A DNA stretch of 64,000 bases from Amantichitinum ursilacus (GTDB lineage Bacteria > Pseudomonadota > Gammaproteobacteria > Burkholderiales > Chitinibacteraceae): contig NZ_LAQT01000002.1 of the NCBI RefSeq assembly GCF_001294205.1, positions 372,001-436,000 on the forward strand, in the 5' to 3' direction. Shown one piece after another: positions 17,084-25,627 of the stretch (position 1 is its first letter; each line of letters begins with the position of its first letter). Made by a program: the position numbers and the translations under genes. The notes beneath the pieces are model-generated. The model did not search any database and had not been told where the DNA came from. It worked only from the letters and a program-made list of their open reading frames with translations.

Positions 17084-17419
17084 TTACCCTCCGGCCTGGC
17101 AGGTGCTGCGATCGAGCGTCTTACCGGCGCGGCCCTGGCCGTCGATGGGCTTGTGCGGCACACAAGCGTATTTCTGCTCGCCGAGGATCAGCGTTGCCGT
17201 GCTGCATACGCCATCACTACGCCCACCCACCAGCTTTCGCCCCGCTGCACCGTCCGAAAAAATGAAATGCATTTGCTGCGGCGCCAACGCCTCCGCCACC
17301 GTCTTGCCGGGCGCCGCCTTGCCTTGCGCATCCACGCACTGCCACTGATAACGCTGCCCCGCCTGCGCCTGCGCGGCGGCAAGTAAGGCAGCAAGTAATA
17401 ACCAACGACGTGCCGACAT
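17084..17419 (-). CDS. Small secreted protein of unknown function
   Basis: A 111-aa protein with a clear signal peptide (SARRWLLLAALLAAAQAQA) and a mature part starting GQRYQWQCVDAQGKAAPGKT, reminiscent of periplasmic DUF4124-like proteins but without a firm match. It contains four Cys in the mature part (QCVD, VCST, ACVP, STCQ), likely two disulfides. The start at 17419 is preferred over the TTG at 17425 because AGG lies at a better distance. It ends 2 nt before the DUF72 gene, so it heads that operon. The operon is divergent from the MNT-HTH gene. Confidence 0.72.
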   Translation of the reverse strand: MSARRWLLLAALLAAAQAQAGQRYQWQCVDAQGKAAPGKTVAEALAPQQMHFIFSDGAAGRKLVGGRSDGVCSTATLILGEQKYACVPHKPIDGQGRAGKTLDRSTCQAGG

Positions 17420-17526
17420 GATCAATCCTGAAAACGGTGACGGTAGTACAGCCTAGAGGGCGCGGCGGGCGGCTGCTGTAGGCGGCTGGCGCGGTGCAAA
17501 GGCAGACTATGCATCTACCACGTGCA

Positions 17527-17570
17527 ATCATACCCAAAAAGAGTATGATCATACTCAATATGAGTACGAT
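17527..17570. promoter_or_regulatory. Operator with four 9-bp half-sites at the MNT-HTH start
   Basis: Half-sites: ATCATACCC (17527-17535), GAGTATGAT (17541-17549), ATCATACTC (17548-17556) and GAGTACGAT (17562-17570). The middle two form a perfect 16-bp palindrome GAGTATGATCATACTC. The set overlaps a possible -10 (TATGAT, 17544-17549) and the start codon at 17560, as expected for autoregulation by the encoded winged-helix domain. Confidence 0.65.
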
Positions 17571-18186
17571 ATCTCTCGGCCTCGGGGCCATTTTATTTAG
17601 CGGCGTTCAGCAAAAACTGCTGGCGTTGTGCTTTGGTAATGCGGATCGCAGCTTCTACACCAATGAGCTGATCCGGCTGGCGGGCTGCGGCAATGGACCG
17701 GTGCAGCGCGAGCTTAAGCGCATGAGCGCGGCAGGCTTGCTGGTCAGCAAAACCGTGGGCAATCAACGGCACTATCAGGCCAATCGCGACTGCCCGATTT
17801 ATCCAGAAATGGCTAGCCTGATACGCAAAACTTTCGGAGTTTCGGATATTGTGCGGCAGGCAATTTTGCCTGTAGCGGCACAGATCGAAGTCGCCTTAAT
17901 CTACGGCTCGATTGCGCGTGGCGAGGAACGCGCGGGCAGTGATATCGATTTGCTGGTGATCTCGGATACGCTGACCTACGCCGACTTGTACACGCTGCTG
18001 GAAACCGCCGCCCAGACCTTGGCGCGGCCTGTCAATCCCACCGTTTACAGCAGGGCCGAATGGACACAGCGCATCAGCAGCGGCAACAGTTTTGTCACAC
18101 GAGTTCTGGCGCAGCCTATGCTGCCGTTGATTGGATCAGAGCATGACGCTCGACAACCTGCTGCGCACGGGCAATCTGAAGGCTGA
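17560..18186 (+). CDS. Winged-HTH + MNT-type minimal nucleotidyltransferase (putative antitoxin)
   Basis: A 208-aa protein. Residues ~8-75 form an ArsR-like winged helix (QQKLLALCFG, SFYTNELIRLAGCGNGPVQR, ELKRMSAAGLLVSKTVGNQR). Residues ~100-190 form a minimal nucleotidyltransferase domain with the pol-beta motif GSIARGEERAGSDIDLLVI; the GS and D-x-D metal/nucleotide ligands are intact. MNT proteins next to HEPN genes are antitoxins that can modify their partner with AMP. The start is uncertain: ATG 17560 lies in a palindromic operator and lacks a ribosome site, while ATG 17509 has AAAGG at good spacing and would add 17 residues. It overlaps the HEPN gene by 44 nt. Confidence 0.85.
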   Translation: MSTISLGLGAILFSGVQQKLLALCFGNADRSFYTNELIRLAGCGNGPVQRELKRMSAAGLLVSKTVGNQRHYQANRDCPIYPEMASLIRKTFGVSDIVRQAILPVAAQIEVALIYGSIARGEERAGSDIDLLVISDTLTYADLYTLLETAAQTLARPVNPTVYSRAEWTQRISSGNSFVTRVLAQPMLPLIGSEHDARQPAAHGQSEG

Positions 18187-18565
18187 ACCACCGTCGGTGG
18201 CCGAGTTTCTCGGTTTGCTGAATTCGGCTGGCCTGCGGCTCAATGATGCGCATAACGCGGGCTTGTCCCTCGAAAGCCGGTTTGATCTGGCGTACAACGC
18301 GGCCCATGCATTGTCGCTGGCGGCTTTGCGCTGGCACGGTATGCGCTGTGACAACCGCTATCTGGTGTTTCAATGTCTGCCGCTCACCGTCGGGGCCGAA
18401 CCTGCGGTCTGGCGAGTGCTTGCGCGCTGCCATCAGCAACGCAATCTAAGCGAATACGAGGGCAGCCTGGATATCGACGCGCGTTTGCTGGCTGATCTAT
18501 TGGTGGCGGCGGACTGGTTGTTGGCGGCTGTCAAAGCGTTACCGCCCTGCCCGCAACTGCCTTAG
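18143..18565 (+). CDS. HEPN-domain protein (putative toxin partner of the MNT protein)
   Basis: A 140-aa all-alpha protein with the size, helical pattern and gene position of HEPN partners of MNT nucleotidyltransferases: SRFDLAYNAAHALSLAALRW is the typical second helix, and CHQQRNLSEYEGS the active-site helix. The usual HEPN RNase motif is R-x4-6-H; here the position reads RNLSEYEG, with Tyr where His is expected, as in the SAV_6107-like branch. It may therefore be a regulatory or differently acting HEPN. It begins inside the MNT gene (44-nt overlap) and runs convergently into the hydrolase gene at 18562. The ATG at 18143 (GGATCAGAG upstream) is preferred to the TTG at 18131. Confidence 0.75.
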   Translation: MTLDNLLRTGNLKAEPPSVAEFLGLLNSAGLRLNDAHNAGLSLESRFDLAYNAAHALSLAALRWHGMRCDNRYLVFQCLPLTVGAEPAVWRVLARCHQQRNLSEYEGSLDIDARLLADLLVAADWLLAAVKALPPCPQLP

Positions 18566-19308
18566 CGCCCGATATGCGCCACCAGCGGCAAATGGTCCGA
18601 GGCCTGGCGCGCCAGCCGCGTGTTATGCGCCCACACCCGCACCAGTCTTTCGCGCGGGTGTAGCCAGATGCGGTCCAGCGCAAAAACCGGGCGCAAGGAC
18701 GGGAAGGTGAGCGGGGACGGGGTTTTCTGAAAGCGCGTGGTGAGCCAGCGTAGCGGGCGGCCCCAGACAAACCATTCGTTCAGATCACCCAGCAACACCA
18801 CCGGCATGGTGTCGGTATCGAAGGTCTCCAGTAGCCGTTTAACCTGGTTGCGCCGTTCGGCCGGGCGCAGGCCCAGATGCGTGGCCACCACCCGCAGCAA
18901 ATGGCCGTGGCATTCGATGTCGGCATCCAGCGCGCCGCGCGGTTCCGACGAGCCAAACGACAGGTCGACATTGCGCACGGCGCGGATCGGATGGCGCGTT
19001 AGCACGGCGTTGCCGTACCTGCGATGTTGATGGTCAATCGTGGGCCCGGCCACGGCCTGGTAGCCGGTCAGGTCGGTGATGGCGCTCAGGATGTCGGGTA
19101 TGTGTTCGTCACCCATCGGTACTTCTTGCAGCGCCACCACGTCGGCGTCGATCTGGCGTAGCACGGCGGCCACGCGTTGCGCCGAGCGCCGCCGGTCCGA
19201 ACCCACGGCGCCGTGGATATTGTAGGTGGCGATGGTCAGCGGCCACGGCGAACTGGAGGCGCTGCCTTCTGCCAGATTCATTTCGAGTTGTTCTGCTTTA
19301 ACGTTCAT
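18562..19308 (-). CDS. Endonuclease/exonuclease/phosphatase (EEP) family hydrolase
   Basis: A 248-aa EEP-fold hydrolase. Motifs: TIATYNIHGA (metal-site Asn), ADVVALQEVP (catalytic Glu), VVATHLGLRPAERRNQ, VVLLGDLNEW (Asp/Asn pair), LDRIWLHP and the C-terminal ASDHLPLVAHI (Asp-His). The family includes DNases, phosphodiesterases and lipid phosphatases; the substrate cannot be fixed. Its ATG overlaps the TGA of the upstream phospholipase D-VTT gene (ATGA), indicating coupled translation and suggesting a joint role in phospholipid turnover. The longer open frame to 19683 runs antisense-like through the upstream gene and is rejected as N-terminus. Confidence 0.88.
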   Translation of the reverse strand: MNVKAEQLEMNLAEGSASSSPWPLTIATYNIHGAVGSDRRRSAQRVAAVLRQIDADVVALQEVPMGDEHIPDILSAITDLTGYQAVAGPTIDHQHRRYGNAVLTRHPIRAVRNVDLSFGSSEPRGALDADIECHGHLLRVVATHLGLRPAERRNQVKRLLETFDTDTMPVVLLGDLNEWFVWGRPLRWLTTRFQKTPSPLTFPSLRPVFALDRIWLHPRERLVRVWAHNTRLARQASDHLPLVAHIGR

Positions 19309-21476
19309 GCCGGCTCCATGCCGCGATGTTCGCCTGCGCGGCGCAACAGGCGGCTGGCGAAGACCGCCACGCCAATCAACAGGGCGGCAAGCCCGATCAA
19401 GGCGCCAAAAGTGCCGGTGCTGGGGTGGCGTACGGCTTCGGCAAAATGGTGCACAAACAATACGGTGATGATGGAGCCGGGCGTCATGCCGATCATGGTG
19501 CCGATCATGAAATCGCGCAGGCTGAGATGCGATGCGCCGCAAATCAGATTGACGATGACCACAGGCCCCAGCGGAATCTGCCGTAGCAAAGCCACACTGA
19601 TAATGCCGCGCCGCGCCAGCTTCATCGAAAGCCGGTTGGCGCGCTGGCCCGCAATGCGGCGCAGTGCGTCGCGCGGCAGCCATGTGCCCATCCAGAAGGT
19701 AAACGCAGCCGAGGCGGCGGTGCCGCCAAGCGCGTACGCAATGCCCAATACCGGCCCGAACACGAGCCCGGTGGCGATCACCAGCACCGAATGCGGAAAC
19801 ATCAACACCGTGCCCAACACGTAGGCGAGGATCACGATCAGCGGCGACAGCGGCATATCGCGTATACGTGCAGCCAGTCTGGATAGCGCTTGTGGATCAA
19901 CGTATTGCGCCAGCGGGGTCCAGCGCCACAGGGCGGCCAGCGCCAGGCAGACCAGCGCGACGCCCGCAATCAGCATCAACCGGCTGCGCAACGGACGTTT
20001 GGCCGCATGCGGCACCAGTTGCGACACCAATTGGTCAGTGGGCACGATGCGTTCGGGGTCGAGCACCGACAACGCGGGCACCATGGCTTCGTCTTCGGGC
20101 CGCGCTACCGGGTCGAGCGGTTTGAGCGTGCGGCCGTCTTTTTGCAATGCTTCGATGGCTGGAATCAGACGGCCCTGTTCGGCCATCGCCGTTTGCACTT
20201 CGTCGGGCTCGCAATCCAGATGTTCGCCCAGCAATTTAGCCCGCACGCGCGCAATGCCGGCGCGGATATCGGCACGGCCGCGCGCTTCGATGGCGATATT
20301 GCATTCGGTGTCCATCACCATCGACCGGTTATTGATGTTGGCCGAGCCGATGCTTAAAAAGTCATCGTCGGCGATGACCACTTTGGCGTGCACATTGATG
20401 CAGGTTTCATCCAGGTCCGGCATTTCGGGCGAGTACAAACGATAGCGGTTGTGTTGATCGGCCTGCTTCATCAGCGCATGTACGCGGGCGCGCTGCACGC
20501 CCATGGTCATGCGTTCCAGCCAGCCGTTGTTGACGCGGCGACTGACCACCACGATATCGGGCGCGGCGTCGGCATTTAAACGCTGCGCCAGTTGTTCGGC
20601 GATGGGGCCGGAACTGAAATACTGGTTTTCAAAATACAGGCTGTGCTGGGCCTGTGCGATGACATCATCGTAAAGCTGGCGGATTTCGCGCACGCCAGTG
20701 CTTTGGTCGGTGGGCGGCTCGGTGCGCGAGACGGCCAGTTGCACTCGCTCAAAATCGGGTTCGACATCGGCGGGCCATGGGTTGTTGTCCGCCGAGGTTA
20801 ACGGTGCCGGCCACATCGGTACGCGCACGCCGGTGGCGTTATGCCAACGGTCACGCACCAGTTGTGCGGCAATGCGCGCGGCCGGGCCGTCGAACATCGC
20901 TTGCACATCATGGAAAGGTTGATACGGCGAACCATCGGCGTTGCAACGCAGTTCGTGATCGCAATCGTGCGCGGGGGTATCCCACCGGCTGTGGGTCAGA
21001 TCGATGCCGCCGACAAAAGCCAGCCGATCATCAATGACCACCACTTTTTGATGATGCGAGCCACCCAGTACCGGATGGGCATCCAGCCGGAAATGCAGCC
21101 GACGTTGGCCTTGCCAGTTCAGTTTGAGTGAGCTTAGCCATTCGCGGTCCAGCGCAAACAGCAGCGTGTAATCCCAGTTCAGCACATAGATATGCAGCCC
21201 ACGCTGGCGCGCCAGCACCGCACGCAAAAAATCGCCCAGCGCTTCGGGCAGGCCGTCGTTTGCGCCAGCCGGTTGCAGGCACAGACGGCTATCAATATCC
21301 CAGCCGACAATAAACACCGAGTGGCGCGCTTTGGCGATGGCGCTGCGCAGCGCGCTGAAATACGCGTCGCCATCAATCAGGACGGCGACGTGGTCGGCTT
21401 GAGCGATCTGCCAGCAATTGCGGCCGGGTTCCAGCAGTGCTTGGGCTTGGTGCGGTTCTTCGGGCTTCATGGCCAT
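19305..21476 (-). CDS. Phospholipase D-like protein fused to a VTT (DedA/TMEM64-type) membrane domain
   Basis: A 723-aa two-part protein. The N-terminal ~480 residues carry two HKD motifs: HHQKVVVIDDRLAFVGG (His142, Lys144, Asp149) and NVHAKVVIADDDFLSIGSAN, the duplicated active site of phospholipase D/cardiolipin synthase enzymes. The C-terminal ~230 residues hold several transmembrane helices with the VTT pattern (FPHSVLVIATGLVFGPVLG and RQIPLGPVVIVNLICGAS), a family linked to lipid scrambling. It probably hydrolyses or transfers phosphatidyl groups at the inner membrane. The downstream EEP hydrolase overlaps by 4 nt. The upstream gamma-glutamyltransferase ends 84 nt before. Confidence 0.92.
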   Translation of the reverse strand: MAMKPEEPHQAQALLEPGRNCWQIAQADHVAVLIDGDAYFSALRSAIAKARHSVFIVGWDIDSRLCLQPAGANDGLPEALGDFLRAVLARQRGLHIYVLNWDYTLLFALDREWLSSLKLNWQGQRRLHFRLDAHPVLGGSHHQKVVVIDDRLAFVGGIDLTHSRWDTPAHDCDHELRCNADGSPYQPFHDVQAMFDGPAARIAAQLVRDRWHNATGVRVPMWPAPLTSADNNPWPADVEPDFERVQLAVSRTEPPTDQSTGVREIRQLYDDVIAQAQHSLYFENQYFSSGPIAEQLAQRLNADAAPDIVVVSRRVNNGWLERMTMGVQRARVHALMKQADQHNRYRLYSPEMPDLDETCINVHAKVVIADDDFLSIGSANINNRSMVMDTECNIAIEARGRADIRAGIARVRAKLLGEHLDCEPDEVQTAMAEQGRLIPAIEALQKDGRTLKPLDPVARPEDEAMVPALSVLDPERIVPTDQLVSQLVPHAAKRPLRSRLMLIAGVALVCLALAALWRWTPLAQYVDPQALSRLAARIRDMPLSPLIVILAYVLGTVLMFPHSVLVIATGLVFGPVLGIAYALGGTAASAAFTFWMGTWLPRDALRRIAGQRANRLSMKLARRGIISVALLRQIPLGPVVIVNLICGASHLSLRDFMIGTMIGMTPGSIITVLFVHHFAEAVRHPSTGTFGALIGLAALLIGVAVFASRLLRRAGEHRGMEPA

Positions 21477-21559
21477 TTGTCCGGCCTGACCCGGCGTACC
21501 AGGGCGACCAGTTATCCAGTGCGGTTGTCTGGGAGTTGATCATCCGCGTTAGCGCCGCG

Positions 21560-23374
21560 CTACGGCGTCGGACAGCTGCGGATATGCCTGTGGGAGACGC
21601 ACGGTTTCTCCGCCGCCGCGCTCGCTGCGCTATACGCCAGCGCAGCGCCGCCGCCATGCCGCACCGGTTCGCTGACCGCCGTAATGCTGCCACCGCCGTT
21701 GAACTGCAGCCCATTGGCCGCCCCGATTTCATCAGTGGCCTTCCAGCTGTAGCCATACGCATCCAGCGCTTTTTGCTGCGCGCTGCCGGCAAAGTGCAGC
21801 AGCGTTTCCACCTCGGTGACGTCGCCATTGCGCTGGCTAAGTCGCGGCGCAGCCAGCGCATCGGCCAGCGACATCCCCAGATCAAGATGGTTAACGATGG
21901 TTTGCAGCACGGTGGTGATAATGGTCGCGCCACCGGGCGAGCCAATCGAAAACGCGGGTTTGCCGTCTTTAAACACCAGTGTCGGGCTCATGCTGGAACG
22001 CGGGCGTTTGCCGGCTTCCGGGATGTTGGGCGAGGGGCCGCTAAAGTCGAAATCGGTCATCTCGTTATTCAGCAAAAAACCACGGCCCGGCACCACGATG
22101 CCACTGCCGCCCCAGCTTTCGATGGTGAAGGTGTAGGCGACGATATTGCCCTGTGCATCAGCCACCGTCAGATGCGTGGTATGCGCGGGCTCACTCTGGC
22201 TGGCGGATGCTGCTACGGGGCGCAATGGATAGGACGCGTCATCCTGAAACGGGTACGGATCGCCTTGCGCCACCTTGCCGTGGTCATGCTGCAGATTGAT
22301 GGTCGCGGCACGCTGGCGCGCGAAGGCGGGCGACAGCAGTCCGGCTTGCGGCACATCCACATATTCCGGGTCCGCTACATAGGCATTGCGGTCGGCAAAG
22401 GCCAGGCGCGAGGCCTGTAGATACAGATGCTCGGCCTGCGCGCGTGGCATATGGGCCAGATCAAACGACTGCAGGATATTGAGCGCCTCGGCAATCGCAA
22501 TGCCGCCACTGCTGGGCGTGCCCATGCCATAGATGTCGTAGCCGCGATAGCTGGAATGCACCGGCTGGCGCAGACGCGCTTGATAATCCTTAAGGTCGGC
22601 CAAGGTCATCTGGCCCGGCGTGACGGTGATGCCGGAGGCAGCGGGCGGGGTGTTCACCGCCTTGATCACATCCTGCGCCAATGCGCCCTGGTAAAACGCG
22701 TCGGGGCCGCCGCGCGCCAGCGTGGCATAGGTTTGCGCCAGTGCGGGATTGCGAAACACGCTGCCTTGCGGCAAGGCTTTGCCGTCGCGCAAATACAAAC
22801 TGGCGCTGCTGCTAAAGCGTGCAAATTTAGCTTCGTTTTCGACGTTGATGCGGTGGAAGTTGGGGCCGATGGTAAAGCCGTTGCGGGCAACCTCTATGGC
22901 CGGTTGCAGTACTTGCTTGAAGTTCATCGTGCCATAACGGCGCAAGGCTTCATCCCAACCGCGTACCGTGCCGGGCACGCCGACGGCGATGCCATTGGGC
23001 ACCGCATCGCTCCATGGCAGCGCTTTGCCGTCACGCATAAAAACCTGCGGGGTAAAGCTGGCGGGGGCGGCTTCGCGATGGTCGATGGAGATTACGCGCC
23101 GCTCTTTGGCAGAGTAGATCAGCATAAAGCCGCCGCCACCCACGCCACAGCTAAACGGATCGGTAACGCCCAGCACCGCCGCCGCGGCCACGGCGGCGTC
23201 AATGGCGTTGCCGCCACGCTGCAGGATCTGTAGCGCGGCGCGGCTGGCCGGTTGCGAAATCGTCGCCACCGCGCCATGCGTGCCCGTGGCGATGGGCGTC
23301 GCCGCACATGCCAATGTGCTGGACAGCAGTGCGTAACAAAGACTGATCAGTTTGAGCGGATGCCAGAAACTCAT
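21560..23374 (-). CDS. ggt: Gamma-glutamyltransferase
   Basis: A 604-aa periplasmic Ntn-hydrolase precursor. It has a signal peptide (KLISLCYALLSSTLACAA), the large-subunit core GGNAIDAAVAAAAVLGVTDP and GVGGGGFMLIY, and the autocleavage/nucleophile site HTTHLTV with Thr399 equivalent to the conserved first Thr of the small subunit. Small-subunit signatures NNEMTDFDF, GKRPRSSMSPTLV and GSPGGATIITTV follow. The enzyme cleaves or transfers the gamma-glutamyl group of glutathione. The ATG at 23374 is preferred (AAGGAC upstream) over an open frame to 23467, because the signal peptide then starts correctly. It lies between an MFS transporter and the PLD-VTT gene on the same strand. Confidence 0.95.
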   Translation of the reverse strand: MSFWHPLKLISLCYALLSSTLACAATPIATGTHGAVATISQPASRAALQILQRGGNAIDAAVAAAAVLGVTDPFSCGVGGGGFMLIYSAKERRVISIDHREAAPASFTPQVFMRDGKALPWSDAVPNGIAVGVPGTVRGWDEALRRYGTMNFKQVLQPAIEVARNGFTIGPNFHRINVENEAKFARFSSSASLYLRDGKALPQGSVFRNPALAQTYATLARGGPDAFYQGALAQDVIKAVNTPPAASGITVTPGQMTLADLKDYQARLRQPVHSSYRGYDIYGMGTPSSGGIAIAEALNILQSFDLAHMPRAQAEHLYLQASRLAFADRNAYVADPEYVDVPQAGLLSPAFARQRAATINLQHDHGKVAQGDPYPFQDDASYPLRPVAASASQSEPAHTTHLTVADAQGNIVAYTFTIESWGGSGIVVPGRGFLLNNEMTDFDFSGPSPNIPEAGKRPRSSMSPTLVFKDGKPAFSIGSPGGATIITTVLQTIVNHLDLGMSLADALAAPRLSQRNGDVTEVETLLHFAGSAQQKALDAYGYSWKATDEIGAANGLQFNGGGSITAVSEPVRHGGGAALAYSAASAAAEKPCVSHRHIRSCPTP

Positions 23375-23484
23375 GGTGCCGTCCTTAGCGAGCCAGTGGA
23401 GCAAACGCGTTGATTCTGGCACAGGCCGCGGCGCGCATCGTAGCGGGTGCCAGCCATCTTTTTGCACATGGCCGGGGCCGATGA

Positions 23485-24660
23485 TCAGTGCTGTGGCGTG
23501 CTGGCCGGGTGTGCGGTGTTGCGCATGCTGCGCGCGTTGATAGCCACAAACAGCATCAACAAGCCGACACCGCCAAACGCCAGCGGCAACGACGTGGCGC
23601 GTGCCGCATAACCCACCAGCGCCGGGCCAGCCAGCATGCCGGTATAGCCCATCATGATGATGGTAGGCAGCGCCGCTGCCGCATCCACGCCGCGCACGCG
23701 GCTGGCTGCACCAAACAACACCGGCACCACATTGGATGCGCCCAGGCCCACCAGTACAAAGCCAACCAGGCTAAGCCAAGCCCATGGCGCGGTCACGATC
23801 ACGCCCATGCCGATGGCTGCGGTCAGGCCGCCTGCCAGCACCACTTTAAACGGGCCCAGCGCGCGCACCACGCGATCACCGGTAAGACGCCCCACCGCCA
23901 TCGCCACCGAAAATGCGGCATATCCGATACCGGCCGAAGCTTCGCTGACACCGCGCTCAAAATGCAGAAACACTGCGCCCCAATCCAGCATCGCGCCTTC
24001 GGTTAAAAACGCGCAAAAACACAGCGCGCCGATCAGCAACACCGCGCCGTTGTTGAAGGCCAGATGCGATTTTTTCTCGCTGGCCGGGCGTTCGGTGTGC
24101 TGCACCAGTGCGCCAAATTGCGTCATCGACAACAGTGCGCACAGCACACCCACCACCACCGCGCACAACAACAGCGACAGCCCGGATTTAAGCAAGCCCG
24201 CCAGCGCCGCGCCGCCGATCAAACCGCCCACTGAAAACAAACCATGAAATGACGACATCAACGGTCGCGCTGCCATGTTTTCGACCACCACGGCTTGGTC
24301 ATTGATCGAAACATCCAGCACCCCGATCAACGCGCCAAAGATAAACAGTGTGCCCGCCAGCAACAGCGCGGACGGCGCCAATACCAGGGCGGGAATCACC
24401 AGCAGCATGGCCACGCCCGCCACGCGGATCACCTGTGCGCTGCCCCAGTGTTTAAGCAGCATGCTGGTTAACGGCATAGCCAACATCGCGCCGCACCCCA
24501 GGGTGAGCAGGATGGAGCCAAGGACGGCGTCATCCAGATTCAGCCGCAATTTGGCGTACGGCACCATCACCGCCCAACTGGCGTTGGCGATGCCGATCAC
24601 CAGAAATATCAAACGTGTAGCGCGGCAGGCAGGCTGCCAGGCGGCGGGGGAGGACGACAT
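23485..24660 (-). CDS. MFS transporter (YbjJ/FucP-like)
   Basis: A 391-aa major facilitator with about 12 predicted membrane helices. It has the mid-TM4 segment FGALIGVLDVSINDQAVVVE and the SSFHGLFSVGGLIGG stretch typical of the sugar-type YbjJ/FucP-related subgroup, and a central cytoplasmic loop HTERPASEKKS. The substrate is unknown. TGGAG lies upstream of the ATG. It is directly downstream (59 nt) of a DeoR regulator on the same strand. DeoR-type regulators usually control sugar or nucleoside genes, so a carbohydrate substrate is the best guess. Confidence 0.88.
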   Translation of the reverse strand: MSSSPAAWQPACRATRLIFLVIGIANASWAVMVPYAKLRLNLDDAVLGSILLTLGCGAMLAMPLTSMLLKHWGSAQVIRVAGVAMLLVIPALVLAPSALLLAGTLFIFGALIGVLDVSINDQAVVVENMAARPLMSSFHGLFSVGGLIGGAALAGLLKSGLSLLLCAVVVGVLCALLSMTQFGALVQHTERPASEKKSHLAFNNGAVLLIGALCFCAFLTEGAMLDWGAVFLHFERGVSEASAGIGYAAFSVAMAVGRLTGDRVVRALGPFKVVLAGGLTAAIGMGVIVTAPWAWLSLVGFVLVGLGASNVVPVLFGAASRVRGVDAAAALPTIIMMGYTGMLAGPALVGYAARATSLPLAFGGVGLLMLFVAINARSMRNTAHPASTPQH

Positions 24661-24719
24661 CGAAAACTCCAGCGTGAGGTTGTTCTGTTTTGATGTGGGA
24701 AAGCGGGGGCAGTGCGGCT

Positions 24720-25514
24720 TTAGTGAGCGATGATGACGTCGACGCCTACATCCCGCAGACGCGCAACTTGCTGCGCATCTGCGTCCGCTTCGACGACCAG
24801 GTGATTGATATCGGCGATGTCGGCGATGGCAAAAGGTGCGCCGGTGCCCAGTTTTTCATTGGTGGCCACCGCCACCAATGCGCCACAGCTGGCGGCCAAC
24901 TGACGTTTGAAGGCGGCGTCTTCGGCGTTGCCTGCGCCAATGCCCGCTTGCGCATCGATCGAACAGATGCCGATAAAACACAAATCGGGATGCATGCGTT
25001 GCAGTTCGGATGACGCCTGCGTGCCCAGCGTGCCGCCCACCTGCGGATCAAAGCTGCCGCCGATCAACACCACCTTGATATCGTCACGGCCAGTCAGTGC
25101 CACGGCCACAGCGGGCGAATTGGTGGCGACCGTCAGACCGATGTCTTCCGGCAATTGCCGCGCGATTTCGACGTTGGTGGTGCCGCTATCCAGAAACACC
25201 AACTGCCCCCCTTGCACCAGCCGCGCAGCGGCGCGCGCCAACTGCTGCTTGCGCCCGACATGCTCGCCTGCGCGCTCCTGGATAGGCCGCGTGGATTGCG
25301 CCATCGCAATCGCGCCGCCATACACACGCAGACACGCACCGGCTGCCGCCAGCTCGCGTAAATCGCGGCGCACCGAATCCTCGGAGATGCCGAATTCCAA
25401 GGCCAGATCAGCCGCAATCACCCGCCCATGCTGGGCCAGCCGGTCACGGATGATTTGATGCCGGTCGGCGGGAAAATTGAAATTGGCGGCGCGGTCCTTG
25501 CGGTCGGTGTTCAT
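24720..25514 (-). CDS. DeoR-family transcriptional regulator
   Basis: A 264-aa DeoR repressor. The N-terminal helix-turn-helix (DRHQIIRDRLAQHGRVIAAD, SEDSVRRDLRELAAAGACLR) is followed by the DeoR sensor domain with LVQGGQLVFLDSGTTNVEIA, TNSPAVAVAL, VVLIGGSFDP and the C-terminal VATNEKLG. These proteins bind phosphorylated sugars. The start at 25514 is chosen because upstream residues do not fit the family; there is no good ribosome site. TGCAC/GTGCA elements recur between 25519 and 25565 upstream and could be operator pieces. It is followed at 59 nt by the MFS transporter, its likely target. Confidence 0.92.
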   Translation of the reverse strand: MNTDRKDRAANFNFPADRHQIIRDRLAQHGRVIAADLALEFGISEDSVRRDLRELAAAGACLRVYGGAIAMAQSTRPIQERAGEHVGRKQQLARAAARLVQGGQLVFLDSGTTNVEIARQLPEDIGLTVATNSPAVAVALTGRDDIKVVLIGGSFDPQVGGTLGTQASSELQRMHPDLCFIGICSIDAQAGIGAGNAEDAAFKRQLAASCGALVAVATNEKLGTGAPFAIADIADINHLVVEADADAQQVARLRDVGVDVIIAH

Positions 25515-25627
25515 GCGATTGCACGTTGGTAGGGTAAACGTGTGGAATCGTGCATGAATGTGCAAGAGGCGTCAATGCGGATGAACGATATTCCAAGGCC
25601 GTGTTTGCAGCCCGGCTGGGCGGCTGA

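Noticed and set aside
19309-19683. N-terminal extension of the EEP hydrolase
   Set aside because: Extension overlaps the PLD-VTT gene in another frame and the domain begins at the overlapping ATGA start.
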